A DNA stretch of 64,000 nt, from assembly GCF_016861975.1 (NCBI RefSeq), contig NZ_BOMB01000009.1, forward strand, positions 1 to 64,000, written 5' to 3'. A program made the translations under genes and the position numbers. Within the stretch, counting starts at the first letter, position 1. Each line of letters starts with the position of its first letter. This DNA is from Actinocatenispora rupis (GTDB taxonomy: Bacteria; Actinomycetota; Actinomycetes; Mycobacteriales; Micromonosporaceae). A model generated the notes under the pieces. The model saw nothing but the letters and a program-made list of their open reading frames with translations. It ran no database searches and was not told where the DNA came from. Shown here in pieces: positions 32,728-40,659 of this stretch.

Positions 32728-33959
32728 TACTTCTGCTTCACCGCGTCGTCACCGTTGCGCTGCAACGTGTCCAGCGCCGCCTGCGGCGAGGTACCGCCGG
32801 TGAACAGCTTCTCCAGCTGGGTGTCGAAGTCCGCCAGTACGGACGTGAAGCCGGGGATCGACACGGTGCCGCGGGCGTACTCGACGCCGTCGACGACCGC
32901 GGTCAGCTTCGGGTCGGTCTGCTTCGCCCACGTCCCGAGGCTCTGCCGCGACGGGATCACGCCGAACGCGTTCATGAACGCCTTCTGCTGCCCCGGCGCG
33001 ACCAGCGACTTCACCAGGTCGACGGCGAGCTTCTTGTTCGGGCTCTTGGCGGCGATGCCCCAGCAGTTGCTGAACACCGTGGTACCACGGCCCTTCGGCC
33101 CGGCGGGCAGCTCGACCGCGGTCCAGTGCACGTTCGGGTAGTCGGACTTGAGCTGACCCTCGACCCAGCCGCCGTCCACGTCCATCGCGGCCTTGCCCTT
33201 GCCGAACGCCTCGCCCGGGTTCTGCGCGTCCAGGCTCTTCGGCGTCGCGAAGACCTTCCTCTGCACGTTGCCCTGCAAGTACTTCAGCGCGGCGAGGTTG
33301 GCCGGCGAGTTCGCGGTGACCTTGGTGTTGTCCTCGTTCACGAACCAGCCGCCGGCGGCGAGCATGAACGACCCGACCGTGTTGTGGTCACCGCCGACGG
33401 TCAGCCCCACGTGGTCCTTGGTCGTCAGCCTGGTGGCGACCTTCGTCAGGTCCGCCCACGTCTTCGGGTAGTCCTTCTCGGTCAGCCCGGCGGCCTTCCA
33501 CATGTCCGTGTTGATGACCAGCGCGTGCGTGTTCAGGTCCTTCGGCGCGCAGTAGAGCTTCCCCTGGTACGTGTACGCCTGGCGCAGCGCCGGGTAGAAG
33601 TCGTCCACAGTGGACTTCGGCAGCTGGTCCCCGTACGGGTAGAGCGAACCCCCGTCCGCGTACTGCTGGAGCATCGTCGGGTCGGTGTAGAAGATGTCCG
33701 GCGGAGTACCGCCCGCGAAGCCCTGGGTGAGCTGCTGCGTCAGGTTCTGCGCCGGTACGACCCGCACCTGGTGGCCGGTCCGCTTCTGCCACGCCGCGGC
33801 GGCCGCCTTGACCGCGCCCGTCTCCGCCTCGCCGGACGAACCGAACATGATCGTGATCGGCTTGTCCGACCCGCCGTCGCTCTTGGCCGAGTCGTAGCCG
33901 CTGCCACAACCGGCCAGCAGCAGTACTGCCGCCGCGCCGGCGGCGATGAGTGCCTTCAT
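32727..33959 (-). CDS. Sugar ABC transporter substrate-binding lipoprotein
   Basis: A 410-residue extracellular binding protein of family 1. The lipobox is L-A-G-C with Cys18. The mature domain has the usual I-T-I-M-F-G-S-S-G-E start, Y-T-D-P-T-M-L-Q-Q-Y and later F-S-N-C-W-G-I-A. GAGGA lies before the ATG, 10 bp after the lacI stop. The neighbouring glycogen-debranching-type enzyme and LacI regulator suggest an alpha-glucan or other oligosaccharide ligand. Confidence 0.93.
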   Translation of the reverse strand: MKALIAAGAAAVLLLAGCGSGYDSAKSDGGSDKPITIMFGSSGEAETGAVKAAAAAWQKRTGHQVRVVPAQNLTQQLTQGFAGGTPPDIFYTDPTMLQQYADGGSLYPYGDQLPKSTVDDFYPALRQAYTYQGKLYCAPKDLNTHALVINTDMWKAAGLTEKDYPKTWADLTKVATRLTTKDHVGLTVGGDHNTVGSFMLAAGGWFVNEDNTKVTANSPANLAALKYLQGNVQRKVFATPKSLDAQNPGEAFGKGKAAMDVDGGWVEGQLKSDYPNVHWTAVELPAGPKGRGTTVFSNCWGIAAKSPNKKLAVDLVKSLVAPGQQKAFMNAFGVIPSRQSLGTWAKQTDPKLTAVVDGVEYARGTVSIPGFTSVLADFDTQLEKLFTGGTSPQAALDTLQRNGDDAVKQK

Positions 33960-33969
33960 TCGGGGGTCC

Positions 33970-35055
33970 TCAGGGGGTGACCGGGTCGGTGGTGGGATGG
34001 ATCGAGCTGGCCCGGACCCGGAGCGACGGTGCCAGCACGATGTGACTCTCGGCGGGCGGTTCGCCCGTCAGTTGGTCGATCAGCAGGCGGACCACGTCGG
34101 CCCCGACCCGCTCGATCGGTTGCTCCACACTGGACAGTTCGACACCGGGCAGCGCCGCGAACGGTGCGTCGTCGAAGCCGGTGACCCCGATGTCCGCGCC
34201 CGGCCGGAGGCCACGCCGGCGCAGTTCCGCCAGGCAGCCCAGGGCCAGTACGTCCGACACGCAGACGAGCGCGGTCGGCGCGTCGGGCCCGTCCAACAGT
34301 TCGGCGGCGAGCGCCTGGCCGGTGTCGGACGTGTTGTCGCCGCGGGCGAGCGGGCCCGGTGCCAGGCCGAGCCGTTCGCAGCCGCGCCGCCAGCCGGACA
34401 CCCGGTCCTCGCCGACCCCGGACCCGGTGGGCCAGCCGACGAAGCCGATCCGCCGGTGACCCTGCTCGTACAGGTGGGTGACGGCGGACTCGACGCCCGC
34501 GGCGCCGTCGATGTCCACCCACGGGCCGGGGTCCTCGCCGTCCGACCACGACCGCCCGAACGCCGCGTACGGCACGCCGCGCTCGTGCAGCCACGCCTGC
34601 CGCGGGTCGTCCACCGTCGTGTCGGACAGCACGAACCCGTCCACCGCCGCCTCGGCCAGCAGCTCCGCGTACCCGTCGAGGCGGTCGTCCTCGCGGCCTC
34701 CGCGGGAGGAAGCACGTCGGCCGGGGTCGCCGCGCTGCGTGGTGAACAGCAGCACGTGGTACCCGCGGGCCTCGGCGGCCTCGGTCACCGCGTGCAAGAA
34801 CCGGTCCTGTACCGGGTTGAGGTCGGGCCCGCCGCGCGGCTCCATGCAGTACCCGAGGAGCCGGGCGGAGCGCGTGCGCAGGGACCGGGCCACCCGGTTC
34901 GGGCGGTACCGCTCGTCGCGGATGGCGCGTTCGACGCGTGCCCGGGTCTCGGGGCGGACCTTGTCGGGCGCGTGCAGGACGTTCCACACGGTCTGCCGGG
35001 ACACGCCCGCCACCCGCCCGATGCTGGCCATGGTCGGCCCGCTCGGCTCGCTCAT
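33970..35055 (-). CDS. LacI family transcriptional regulator
   Basis: A 361-residue repressor. The HTH is M-A-S-I-G-R-V-A-G-V-S-R-Q-T-V-W-N-V-L-H, with hinge Y-R-P-N-R-V-A-R-S-L-R; the sugar-binding domain follows with A-L-V-C-V-S-D-V-L-A-L-G. AGGAGG precedes the ATG. It is the first gene of the ABC importer operon and faces a divergent debranching-enzyme gene; two identical TGATCGATCA sites lie between them, giving a simple sugar-inducible circuit. Confidence 0.94.
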   Translation of the reverse strand: MSEPSGPTMASIGRVAGVSRQTVWNVLHAPDKVRPETRARVERAIRDERYRPNRVARSLRTRSARLLGYCMEPRGGPDLNPVQDRFLHAVTEAAEARGYHVLLFTTQRGDPGRRASSRGGREDDRLDGYAELLAEAAVDGFVLSDTTVDDPRQAWLHERGVPYAAFGRSWSDGEDPGPWVDIDGAAGVESAVTHLYEQGHRRIGFVGWPTGSGVGEDRVSGWRRGCERLGLAPGPLARGDNTSDTGQALAAELLDGPDAPTALVCVSDVLALGCLAELRRRGLRPGADIGVTGFDDAPFAALPGVELSSVEQPIERVGADVVRLLIDQLTGEPPAESHIVLAPSLRVRASSIHPTTDPVTP

Positions 35056-35078
35056 CGGCCTCCTGCCTACCTGTGATG

Positions 35079-35119
35079 TGATCGATCAAATTCGCTACCA
35101 GGGGTTGTGTGATCGATCA
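35079..35119. promoter_or_regulatory. Two LacI-type operators (TGATCGATCA)
   Basis: The perfect 10-bp palindrome TGATCGATCA occurs at 35079-35088 and 35110-35119, each in the context TGTGATCGATCAAA, 31 bp apart (about three helical turns). The central CG is typical of LacI operators. They lie 24 and 55 bp from the lacI start and about 95 to 135 bp from the debranching-enzyme start, suited to shared control. Confidence 0.8.
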
Positions 35120-35213
35120 AACGAGGATTGGATGCTGAGTCAATGACGACTCGCGCCTGGTGTCAAGAGGTAACCCGGAAGAAACCTCGGCCGGCGTGCC
35201 GAAGGGAGTACCC

Positions 35214-37250
35214 GTGCGGCCACAGCCGTTCCTGCACGACCTCGTGACCGTTCTCGCCGCACCGACCGTGGCGCTGTCCGGTCCGGACGGCCAGATGCGC
35301 CCCGGCGGCACCCAGGGCGTACTGTGCGCGGACCGTCGGGTGCTCGCCGAGCTCGCCGTCACCCTCGACGGCGCCGAACCCGACCCCGTCGGGTACTCGC
35401 TGGGCGCCGGGTCGGACGCGACGTTCACCGCGGTCGGCCGCCGGCTCGGCGACGACGGCGCCGACCCGACCGTACTGCTGCGCCGGGCACGTACCGCGCG
35501 GGTCGACGGGGTGACCGAACGGATCACGCTGACCAGCCGCGCGCACGGCGAGGTCCGCACCCGCCTCGCCGTACGGGTGGGGGCCGACCTGGCCGGCCTC
35601 GTCGACATCAAGTCCGGCCGTACGGTGCCGCCCGTGTCGCCCAGGCGCCACGGCGACGTGCTGCGCTGGACGCTCGGCGACGCGGGCTCGGCGCTGCGTA
35701 CCGAGCCGGCGCCGGCCGACGCGACGCTCACCCCGGGCGCCGCCGACCTGTCCTGGGACGTGACCGTACCGCCGGGCGGGTCCTGGGAACTCGTCCTGAC
35801 GGTGACCGCCGAGGGTTCGGGTGGACCGTTCCGCGCCGCCCCCGGTACGCCGTGGTCGGCGGCGTCGGTGTCGTCCGCGGTCGGCGACCTGGGGCGGGTG
35901 GTCGAGCGGGGGCTGGCCGACCTGGCCGGGCTGCCGATGTCCGACCGGGACGTCCCGGCGGACACGTTCGTCGCCGCCGGCAGCCCGTGGTTCTTCACGC
36001 TGTTCGGCCGGGATTCCTTGTGGGCGGCCAGAATGCTGCTGCCGCTCGGTACCGAACTGGCCGCCGGCACGCTGCGCGTGCTCGCCCGTACGCAGGGGCG
36101 GGCGTTCGACGAGCGGACCGGCGAGGCGCCAGGCAAGATCATCCACGAGATCCGGGGGGAGGACGCCGGGGTCGGCCTGCCGCCGCGCTACTACGGCACC
36201 GTCGACGCCACCCCGCTGTGGATCACGACGCTGCGCGACGCCTGGCGCTGGGGCATGCCGCCCGCCGAGGTCACCGACCTGCTCGGGCCGCTGCGCGCCG
36301 CGCTCGGCTGGCTCACCGGCCCGGCCGACGCCGACGGCGACGGCTTCCTGGAGTACGTGGACGCGACCGGGTCCGGGCTCGCCAACCAGGGCTGGAAGGA
36401 CTCCGGCGACGCGATCCAGTGGCCCGACGGGCGGATCGCCGACGCGCCGATCGCCCTCTGCGAGGCGCAGGCGTACGCGTACGAGGCGGCGGTGGCCGGC
36501 GCCGAACTGCTCGCCGCGCTCGGCACCGACGACGACGCGGAAACCGTTGCGGCACTGGGGGAGTACGCGACGGCGATGCGCGACCGGTTCCGCGCCGCGT
36601 TCTGGGTACGAGACGAGGTCGGGGCGTTCCCGGCGCTGGCGCTGGACGGTGCGAAGCGGCCCGTCGACGTCGCCAGTTCCAACCTCGGGCACCTGCTCGG
36701 CACCGGGCTGCTCGACGCCGACGAGGCCGCGCGGGTCGCGACGCGGATCGCCGCCGACGACCTTAGCGACGCGTACGGGCTGCGCACGCTGTCCAACCGC
36801 GTCGCCGGCGCCAACCCGCTCGGCTACCACACCGGTACCGTCTGGCCGCACGACACCGCGATCGCCGTCCAGGGCCTCGCCGCGGAAGGGCACGGGGCGG
36901 TCGCGTTCCGGCTCGCCGACGGGCTGCTCGCCGCCGCACCGCACTTCGCGTACCGGCTGCCGGAACTGTTCGGCGGGACCGGCCGCGGCGAGCCCGTGCT
37001 CGCGTACCCGGCGTCGTGCCGGCCGCAGGCGTGGGCCGCCACCGCGCCCGTCGCGCTGCTGACCGCCGCCCTCGGCCTCCGCCCCGACGTCCCCAACGGC
37101 ACCCTCACGGTACGGCCGGATCCGGCGTTCGCGAGCTGGTTCCCGCTCACCGCAACGGATCTGCGCGTCGCCGGGCACCCGCTCACGGTGACCGTCGACG
37201 CCGCCGGCACCGTACGGGTCGACACCACCGCCCCGCTCACCGTCGTCTGA
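35214..37250 (+). CDS. Amylo-alpha-1,6-glucosidase / glycogen debranching-type enzyme
   Basis: A 678-residue cytoplasmic enzyme with an N-terminal beta-sandwich (glycogen debranching N-domain, residues 1-200) and a C-terminal (alpha/alpha)6 toroid. Hallmarks are S-P-W-F-F-T-L-F-G-R-D-S-L-W-A near residue 255, N-Q-G-W-K-D-S-G-D near residue 393, and the late G-Y-H-T-G-T-V-W-P-H-D and P-A-S-C-R-P-Q-A-W motifs; acidic residues in these are the likely catalytic pair. It probably trims branched or oligosaccharide substrates imported by the divergent ABC system. GGGAG precedes GTG 35214. Confidence 0.88.
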   Translation: MRPQPFLHDLVTVLAAPTVALSGPDGQMRPGGTQGVLCADRRVLAELAVTLDGAEPDPVGYSLGAGSDATFTAVGRRLGDDGADPTVLLRRARTARVDGVTERITLTSRAHGEVRTRLAVRVGADLAGLVDIKSGRTVPPVSPRRHGDVLRWTLGDAGSALRTEPAPADATLTPGAADLSWDVTVPPGGSWELVLTVTAEGSGGPFRAAPGTPWSAASVSSAVGDLGRVVERGLADLAGLPMSDRDVPADTFVAAGSPWFFTLFGRDSLWAARMLLPLGTELAAGTLRVLARTQGRAFDERTGEAPGKIIHEIRGEDAGVGLPPRYYGTVDATPLWITTLRDAWRWGMPPAEVTDLLGPLRAALGWLTGPADADGDGFLEYVDATGSGLANQGWKDSGDAIQWPDGRIADAPIALCEAQAYAYEAAVAGAELLAALGTDDDAETVAALGEYATAMRDRFRAAFWVRDEVGAFPALALDGAKRPVDVASSNLGHLLGTGLLDADEAARVATRIAADDLSDAYGLRTLSNRVAGANPLGYHTGTVWPHDTAIAVQGLAAEGHGAVAFRLADGLLAAAPHFAYRLPELFGGTGRGEPVLAYPASCRPQAWAATAPVALLTAALGLRPDVPNGTLTVRPDPAFASWFPLTATDLRVAGHPLTVTVDAAGTVRVDTTAPLTVV

Positions 37251-37297
37251 CCCGCCCGGCGCCCGTCGTACGAACGGGCGCCGCGCGGCACCGTGTC

Positions 37298-37349
37298 CCA
37301 GTGGCGCGGTCGCCGCATGCCACGTTCCAGTGGCGCGGTCGCCGCATGC
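37298..37349. repeat. Tandem 23-bp direct repeat (29-bp period)
   Basis: A 23-bp unit beginning CCAGTGGCGCGG and ending GCCGCATGC is perfectly repeated at 37298-37320 and 37327-37349 with six bases between. Only two copies exist, in the gap between convergent genes, so it is not a CRISPR array. Role unknown. Confidence 0.93.
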
Positions 37350-37409
37350 GACCATGCGCGCGGCACCGGCGCCGGGCCGGGATGCGTGTACAGGTCGGTG
37401 CGGGGCGCG

Positions 37410-38516
37410 TCAGAGGATCGGGGCGGTCCAGTCCGTCCAGCGGGCCGTCTGCCGGCGCCACAGGGCCGCCGGCATGTGCCGGGTCAGCGCCGTCACCAGC
37501 CCGAAGTGCTTCGCCATCAGGTCCGCCTGCTGAAGCCCGGCCCGCGCCATCGCCTGCGTACGGGGCCGGCGCAGCCGCTCGTACTCGGTGAGCCCGACCG
37601 GTACGTCGCCGCCGGCGACCGCGGCGGACAGTACGGCGGCGTCCTCGATCGCCTGGCAGGCGCCCTGACCGAGGTCCGGGGTCTGCGCGTGGGCCGCGTC
37701 GCCGAGCAGCGCGACCCGGCCGTGCACGTACCCGGGGAGGGGGTCGAGGACGGTGATGTCGTGGTGCAGCACGGCATCCGGCTTCGTCGCGTCGAGCACG
37801 TCGGCGATCGGCGCGTGCCAGCCGGACACCCGGCGGCGCACCTCGGCCAGCTCGTCGGAGTACCGGACGTCGGGGCGCTCGGCGGCGGCGGTGAGGAACC
37901 AGTACACCCGGTCGTTGCTCAACGGCAACAGACCGAACTGCAGGTCGCGGTCCATGGTCAGGCCGTCCTCGATCGCGGGCGCGCCGGGGCCGACGACCGC
38001 GCGCCACACCGTACGGCCCTCGAAGCGGACCCGCGCGTCCGGCCAGAACCGCTGGCGCAGCACGGAATGCACCCCGTCCGCGGCGACGACCAGGTCCGCG
38101 TCGACCGTCCGTTCGCCACCACCCGTCCGGTACGTGACGGTGCCGTCCTCGACGCCGGTGACCGTGGCGCCCGCCCGCAACGCGTCGGCCGGCAGCGCGT
38201 CGCACAGCACCCGGTGCAGGTCCGCGCGATGCACCATGAGCACCGGTACGTCACCGGAATGCTTGTGCCGCAACCACTTCCCGTCCGGCAGCCGGATGCC
38301 GGCGCGGGACAGCGCGGTCACGCCGACCGCGCGCACGGCGGCACCGACCCCGATCGCGTCGAGCGCGGACAGCGCGTTCGGCCAGAGGGAGAGGCCGGCG
38401 CCGACCTCGCCGAGCACGTCCGCCCGTTCCAGGACGAGGGGTTCGACACCGACCCGGTGCAGGCCGATCGCCGCGCACAACCCGCCGATCCCGCCCCCGA
38501 CCACGACCGCCCGCAT
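37410..38516 (-). CDS. FAD-dependent monooxygenase (salicylate hydroxylase-like)
   Basis: A 368-residue group A flavin monooxygenase. Motifs are the N-terminal V-V-V-G-G-G-I-G-G-L-C-A-A, the DG motif A-A-D-G-V-H-S, and the GD motif A-L-L-G-D-A-A-H-A-Q-T-P-D-L-G-Q-G-A-C-Q-A. The last is typical of salicylate and 6-hydroxynicotinate type enzymes. The substrate is probably aromatic but unknown. A long hairpin element lies upstream at 38632-38755. Confidence 0.89.
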   Translation of the reverse strand: MRAVVVGGGIGGLCAAIGLHRVGVEPLVLERADVLGEVGAGLSLWPNALSALDAIGVGAAVRAVGVTALSRAGIRLPDGKWLRHKHSGDVPVLMVHRADLHRVLCDALPADALRAGATVTGVEDGTVTYRTGGGERTVDADLVVAADGVHSVLRQRFWPDARVRFEGRTVWRAVVGPGAPAIEDGLTMDRDLQFGLLPLSNDRVYWFLTAAAERPDVRYSDELAEVRRRVSGWHAPIADVLDATKPDAVLHHDITVLDPLPGYVHGRVALLGDAAHAQTPDLGQGACQAIEDAAVLSAAVAGGDVPVGLTEYERLRRPRTQAMARAGLQQADLMAKHFGLVTALTRHMPAALWRRQTARWTDWTAPIL

Positions 38517-38631
38517 CCGCCGCCCCCGTCCCCGTACGTCCGGTCCGACACGGTCACGCTACGCCCGGCCGACCGGTACGGAACCGTCCCGTGGCGTACG
38601 GAACACCGGCCGGACCCGGGTGCGCCTCAGA

Positions 38632-38755
38632 GGTCCTGACAGAAAGGACTGTCGGCGCCTGGCGGACTCAGGACGACGCTGCCGGTATGCGACTGCACCT
38701 CCGCCTTGGCAGCCCCGCCCTGAGTCTCGCCAGCCCACGCCTTTCTGTCAGGACC
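38632..38755. ncRNA. Large nested hairpin element, possible structured RNA or MITE
   Basis: Three collinear perfect or near-perfect stems nest around one axis: GGTCCTGACAGAAAGG (38632-38647) with 38740-38755, 16 bp, no mismatch; CTGGCGGACTCAGG (38659-38672) with 38719-38733, 14 bp with one bulged base; GCTGCC (38678-38683) with GGCAGC (38708-38713). The 24-nt top loop is about 38684-38707. It begins two bases after a minus-strand stop codon and lies 116 bp upstream of the flavin monooxygenase start. I do not recognise an RNA family. It could be a terminator, a regulatory leader, or a small inverted-repeat element. Confidence 0.6.
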
Positions 38756-38756
38756 G

Positions 38757-39215
38757 CTACGGTACGAAGCGGGCCACGCCGCCGGCGAGCGTGCCGTTGC
38801 GGCAGGCGAGTTCCGGGCGGATGAGGGCGCCGCCGGCCGGCAACGCGGCCAGCCCCAGGTCGAGCCCGGCGAGGATCAGCACCCGCCGCTCGCCGCGCGC
38901 CAGCGCCGCCCACCCGGCCGGCAGTTCGACCGGACCGGCCGCCAGCGGACTCGCCGACGGCCACGCGATCGTCAGCTCGTCGCCCGCGCCCAGCGACACC
39001 GACCAGCCGTGCAACACCGGCAGCACCGGTACGCCCAGGTCGAGCACCAGGTCCATGCCGCGCTCCAGCAGCGCCGTCATGAACGCGCTGACGTCCTCGC
39101 CGCCCAACGAGCCCACGACCGAATGTGCGGTGTCCTCCAGCAGGACGACGCCGTGGTCGCCGCCGGACGCGTCCTCCCAGAGCGCCGTCCGTACGAGCAG
39201 ATCGATACCGATCAT
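38757..39215 (-). CDS. Hypothetical protein (152 residues)
   Basis: A 152-residue acidic protein without signal peptide or clear membrane helix. It starts M-I-G-I-D-L-L-V-R-T-A-L-W-E-D and has alternating hydrophobic strands. I recognise no family. The codon bias matches real genes, and only this frame stays open with this composition. Its stop abuts the large hairpin element. Confidence 0.65.
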   Translation of the reverse strand: MIGIDLLVRTALWEDASGGDHGVVLLEDTAHSVVGSLGGEDVSAFMTALLERGMDLVLDLGVPVLPVLHGWSVSLGAGDELTIAWPSASPLAAGPVELPAGWAALARGERRVLILAGLDLGLAALPAGGALIRPELACRNGTLAGGVARFVP

Positions 39216-39370
39216 GCGATCACCGCTACCCGGGTGTCCGCGCGGTCGCCCGCGCTCGCCTCCGCTACCTGGTACCGACCACCGTACTTCGGACCGGCGG
39301 TGCTGCGGGATGATCATCGGATTCGCCCCGCCCTCACCACGTTCCGCCACGGTCGCGCCGCGGTCCGGTG

Positions 39371-39766
39371 TCAGGCGGTGGCGACGCCGACCGCGGTCAT
39401 GATCATGGCCGCGGCGAGCAGTACGGCACCGCCGACGGTCAGCGTGTTGCCGTGCGACCAGCCGCCGCGCCGCCCGATCGCCAGGTGTACGAAGAACCCG
39501 CCGGACTGCGCCAGTACGCCGACGAGCAGCAGCAGGCACAGGATCCAGCGTGCGGTCACGCCGAGGCCACCGTGCCGGGACAGGTCGAGTACGACGAGGG
39601 TCAGGACGAGCAGCACGCCGGCGTGTGCGTGCCCGGCCCGGAACGCGTTGGTCTGGTGGTCGGTCAGCTTGCCGGTCGGCAGCAGCCGGAGCAGCGAGTA
39701 GCCACCGAACATGACGGTCGGCACGGCGACCAGCGCGATGACGGTGAACAGGGTGATCGGGTCCAT
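39371..39766 (-). CDS. Small four-helix membrane protein under TetR-type operator
   Basis: A 131-residue membrane protein with four predicted helices: residues 5-25, 45-62, 75-92 and 105-128. The T-x-x-x-A-F-R-A-G-H-A-H-A-G-V segment between helices 1 and 2 is a likely conserved ligand or metal motif. GGAGG precedes ATG 39766. Two copies of a symmetric operator lie directly upstream, so it is tightly regulated, but no regulator gene is adjacent. Function unknown. Confidence 0.78.
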   Translation of the reverse strand: MDPITLFTVIALVAVPTVMFGGYSLLRLLPTGKLTDHQTNAFRAGHAHAGVLLVLTLVVLDLSRHGGLGVTARWILCLLLLVGVLAQSGGFFVHLAIGRRGGWSHGNTLTVGGAVLLAAAMIMTAVGVATA

Positions 39767-39782
39767 GACCGTCCCTCCGATG

Positions 39783-39838
39783 CAATCTTGTCGCTGACCA
39801 GATTGCGCCACGGACCTCATCTTGTCAATGGCTAGATT
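39783..39838. promoter_or_regulatory. Two TetR-type operators without an adjacent regulator gene
   Basis: CAATCTTGTC-GCT-GACCAGATTG (39783-39805) and ATCTTGTCAATGGCTAGATT (39819-39838) share the symmetric consensus ATCTTGTC-N2-TG-N-C-N-AGATT and are spaced about 34 bp centre to centre. They flank the likely promoter of the membrane-protein gene ending at 39371. Confidence 0.65.
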
Positions 39839-39866
39839 TGCTCGCGGGGCGAGAGGCCTGCCGCGG

Positions 39867-40547
39867 TCAGGCGGCGGCGAGCAGCGGTTCCGCCCGGTGC
39901 AGCGTGACCGTCGGCGGATGCGCCAGCGTGGCCAGCGTCGCGTGGTACCCGACCGGTACCGGCACCGCGGTCAGGTGGATCGGCGCCGACGGCCAGCCGT
40001 CCGGCGGCGAGAGCACGCGCACCGCCTTACCCTCGCAGGACAGCGCCTCGAACGGCACGGTCAGCCCGTGCCCGGTCAACTTGACCGTCGCCTCCTTGCG
40101 CGTCCACAACGTCAGGAACGGCAGCCCGCTCGCCCGCTCGTCCGCGGTGAGTACCCGGTCGGTCAGGTTGGCGGTGGTCGCCCGGCGGTCGGCCTCCTCC
40201 ACGTCGAGCCCGACCCGGCACTCCGCGGACAGTGCCAGCGCGACCAGCGTGCCGCTGTGCGAGACGGAGAAGTCCAGCTCGGGGCGGCCCGCGTAGGACG
40301 GCTTGCCGTGCCCGGTGTCGGCACACAACCGGCAGGTACGGTCGATCACGACGTCCCCGACCGGTACGCCCAGGCGTGCGGCGCCGACGACCCGCTGCAC
40401 CGCGCGCGACACCACGAACAGCCGCCGCGCCGGCTCCGAACGGAACCGCCCGGCCCGCTCGACCTCCGCGTCGGACAGCAGCCGCTCCGCCCGCTCCGCC
40501 GCGGACACGTCCGCCGTCCACACCTCCACCGCCGCCACGCGCGCCAC
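39867..40547 (-). CDS. 4'-phosphopantetheinyl transferase superfamily protein (Sfp-like)
   Basis: A 226-residue protein that would transfer phosphopantetheine from CoA to carrier-protein serines. The Mg-binding motif is V-G-L-D-V-E-E near residue 113 and the catalytic motif is W-T-R-K-E-A-T-V-K-L-T-G near residue 148. The C-terminus ends in a divergent tail. There is no PKS or NRPS gene in this window, so its carrier proteins are elsewhere. Start GTG 40547 has little ribosome-binding support. Confidence 0.9.
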   Translation of the reverse strand: MARVAAVEVWTADVSAAERAERLLSDAEVERAGRFRSEPARRLFVVSRAVQRVVGAARLGVPVGDVVIDRTCRLCADTGHGKPSYAGRPELDFSVSHSGTLVALALSAECRVGLDVEEADRRATTANLTDRVLTADERASGLPFLTLWTRKEATVKLTGHGLTVPFEALSCEGKAVRVLSPPDGWPSAPIHLTAVPVPVGYHATLATLAHPPTVTLHRAEPLLAAA

Positions 40548-40659
40548 GGTACCGACAGCGCCCGGGCCCGGGTACGGAGCGTCGCTCCGACGTGTGGCGG
40601 GGCCCGCCGTACCGGCGGATCGCCGATCCGTACGTGACCAGGCTTGTTACGGTGCCGGC

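Noticed and set aside
37298-37349. CRISPR array.
   Set aside because: Only two repeat units with a six-base spacer, and no cas genes.
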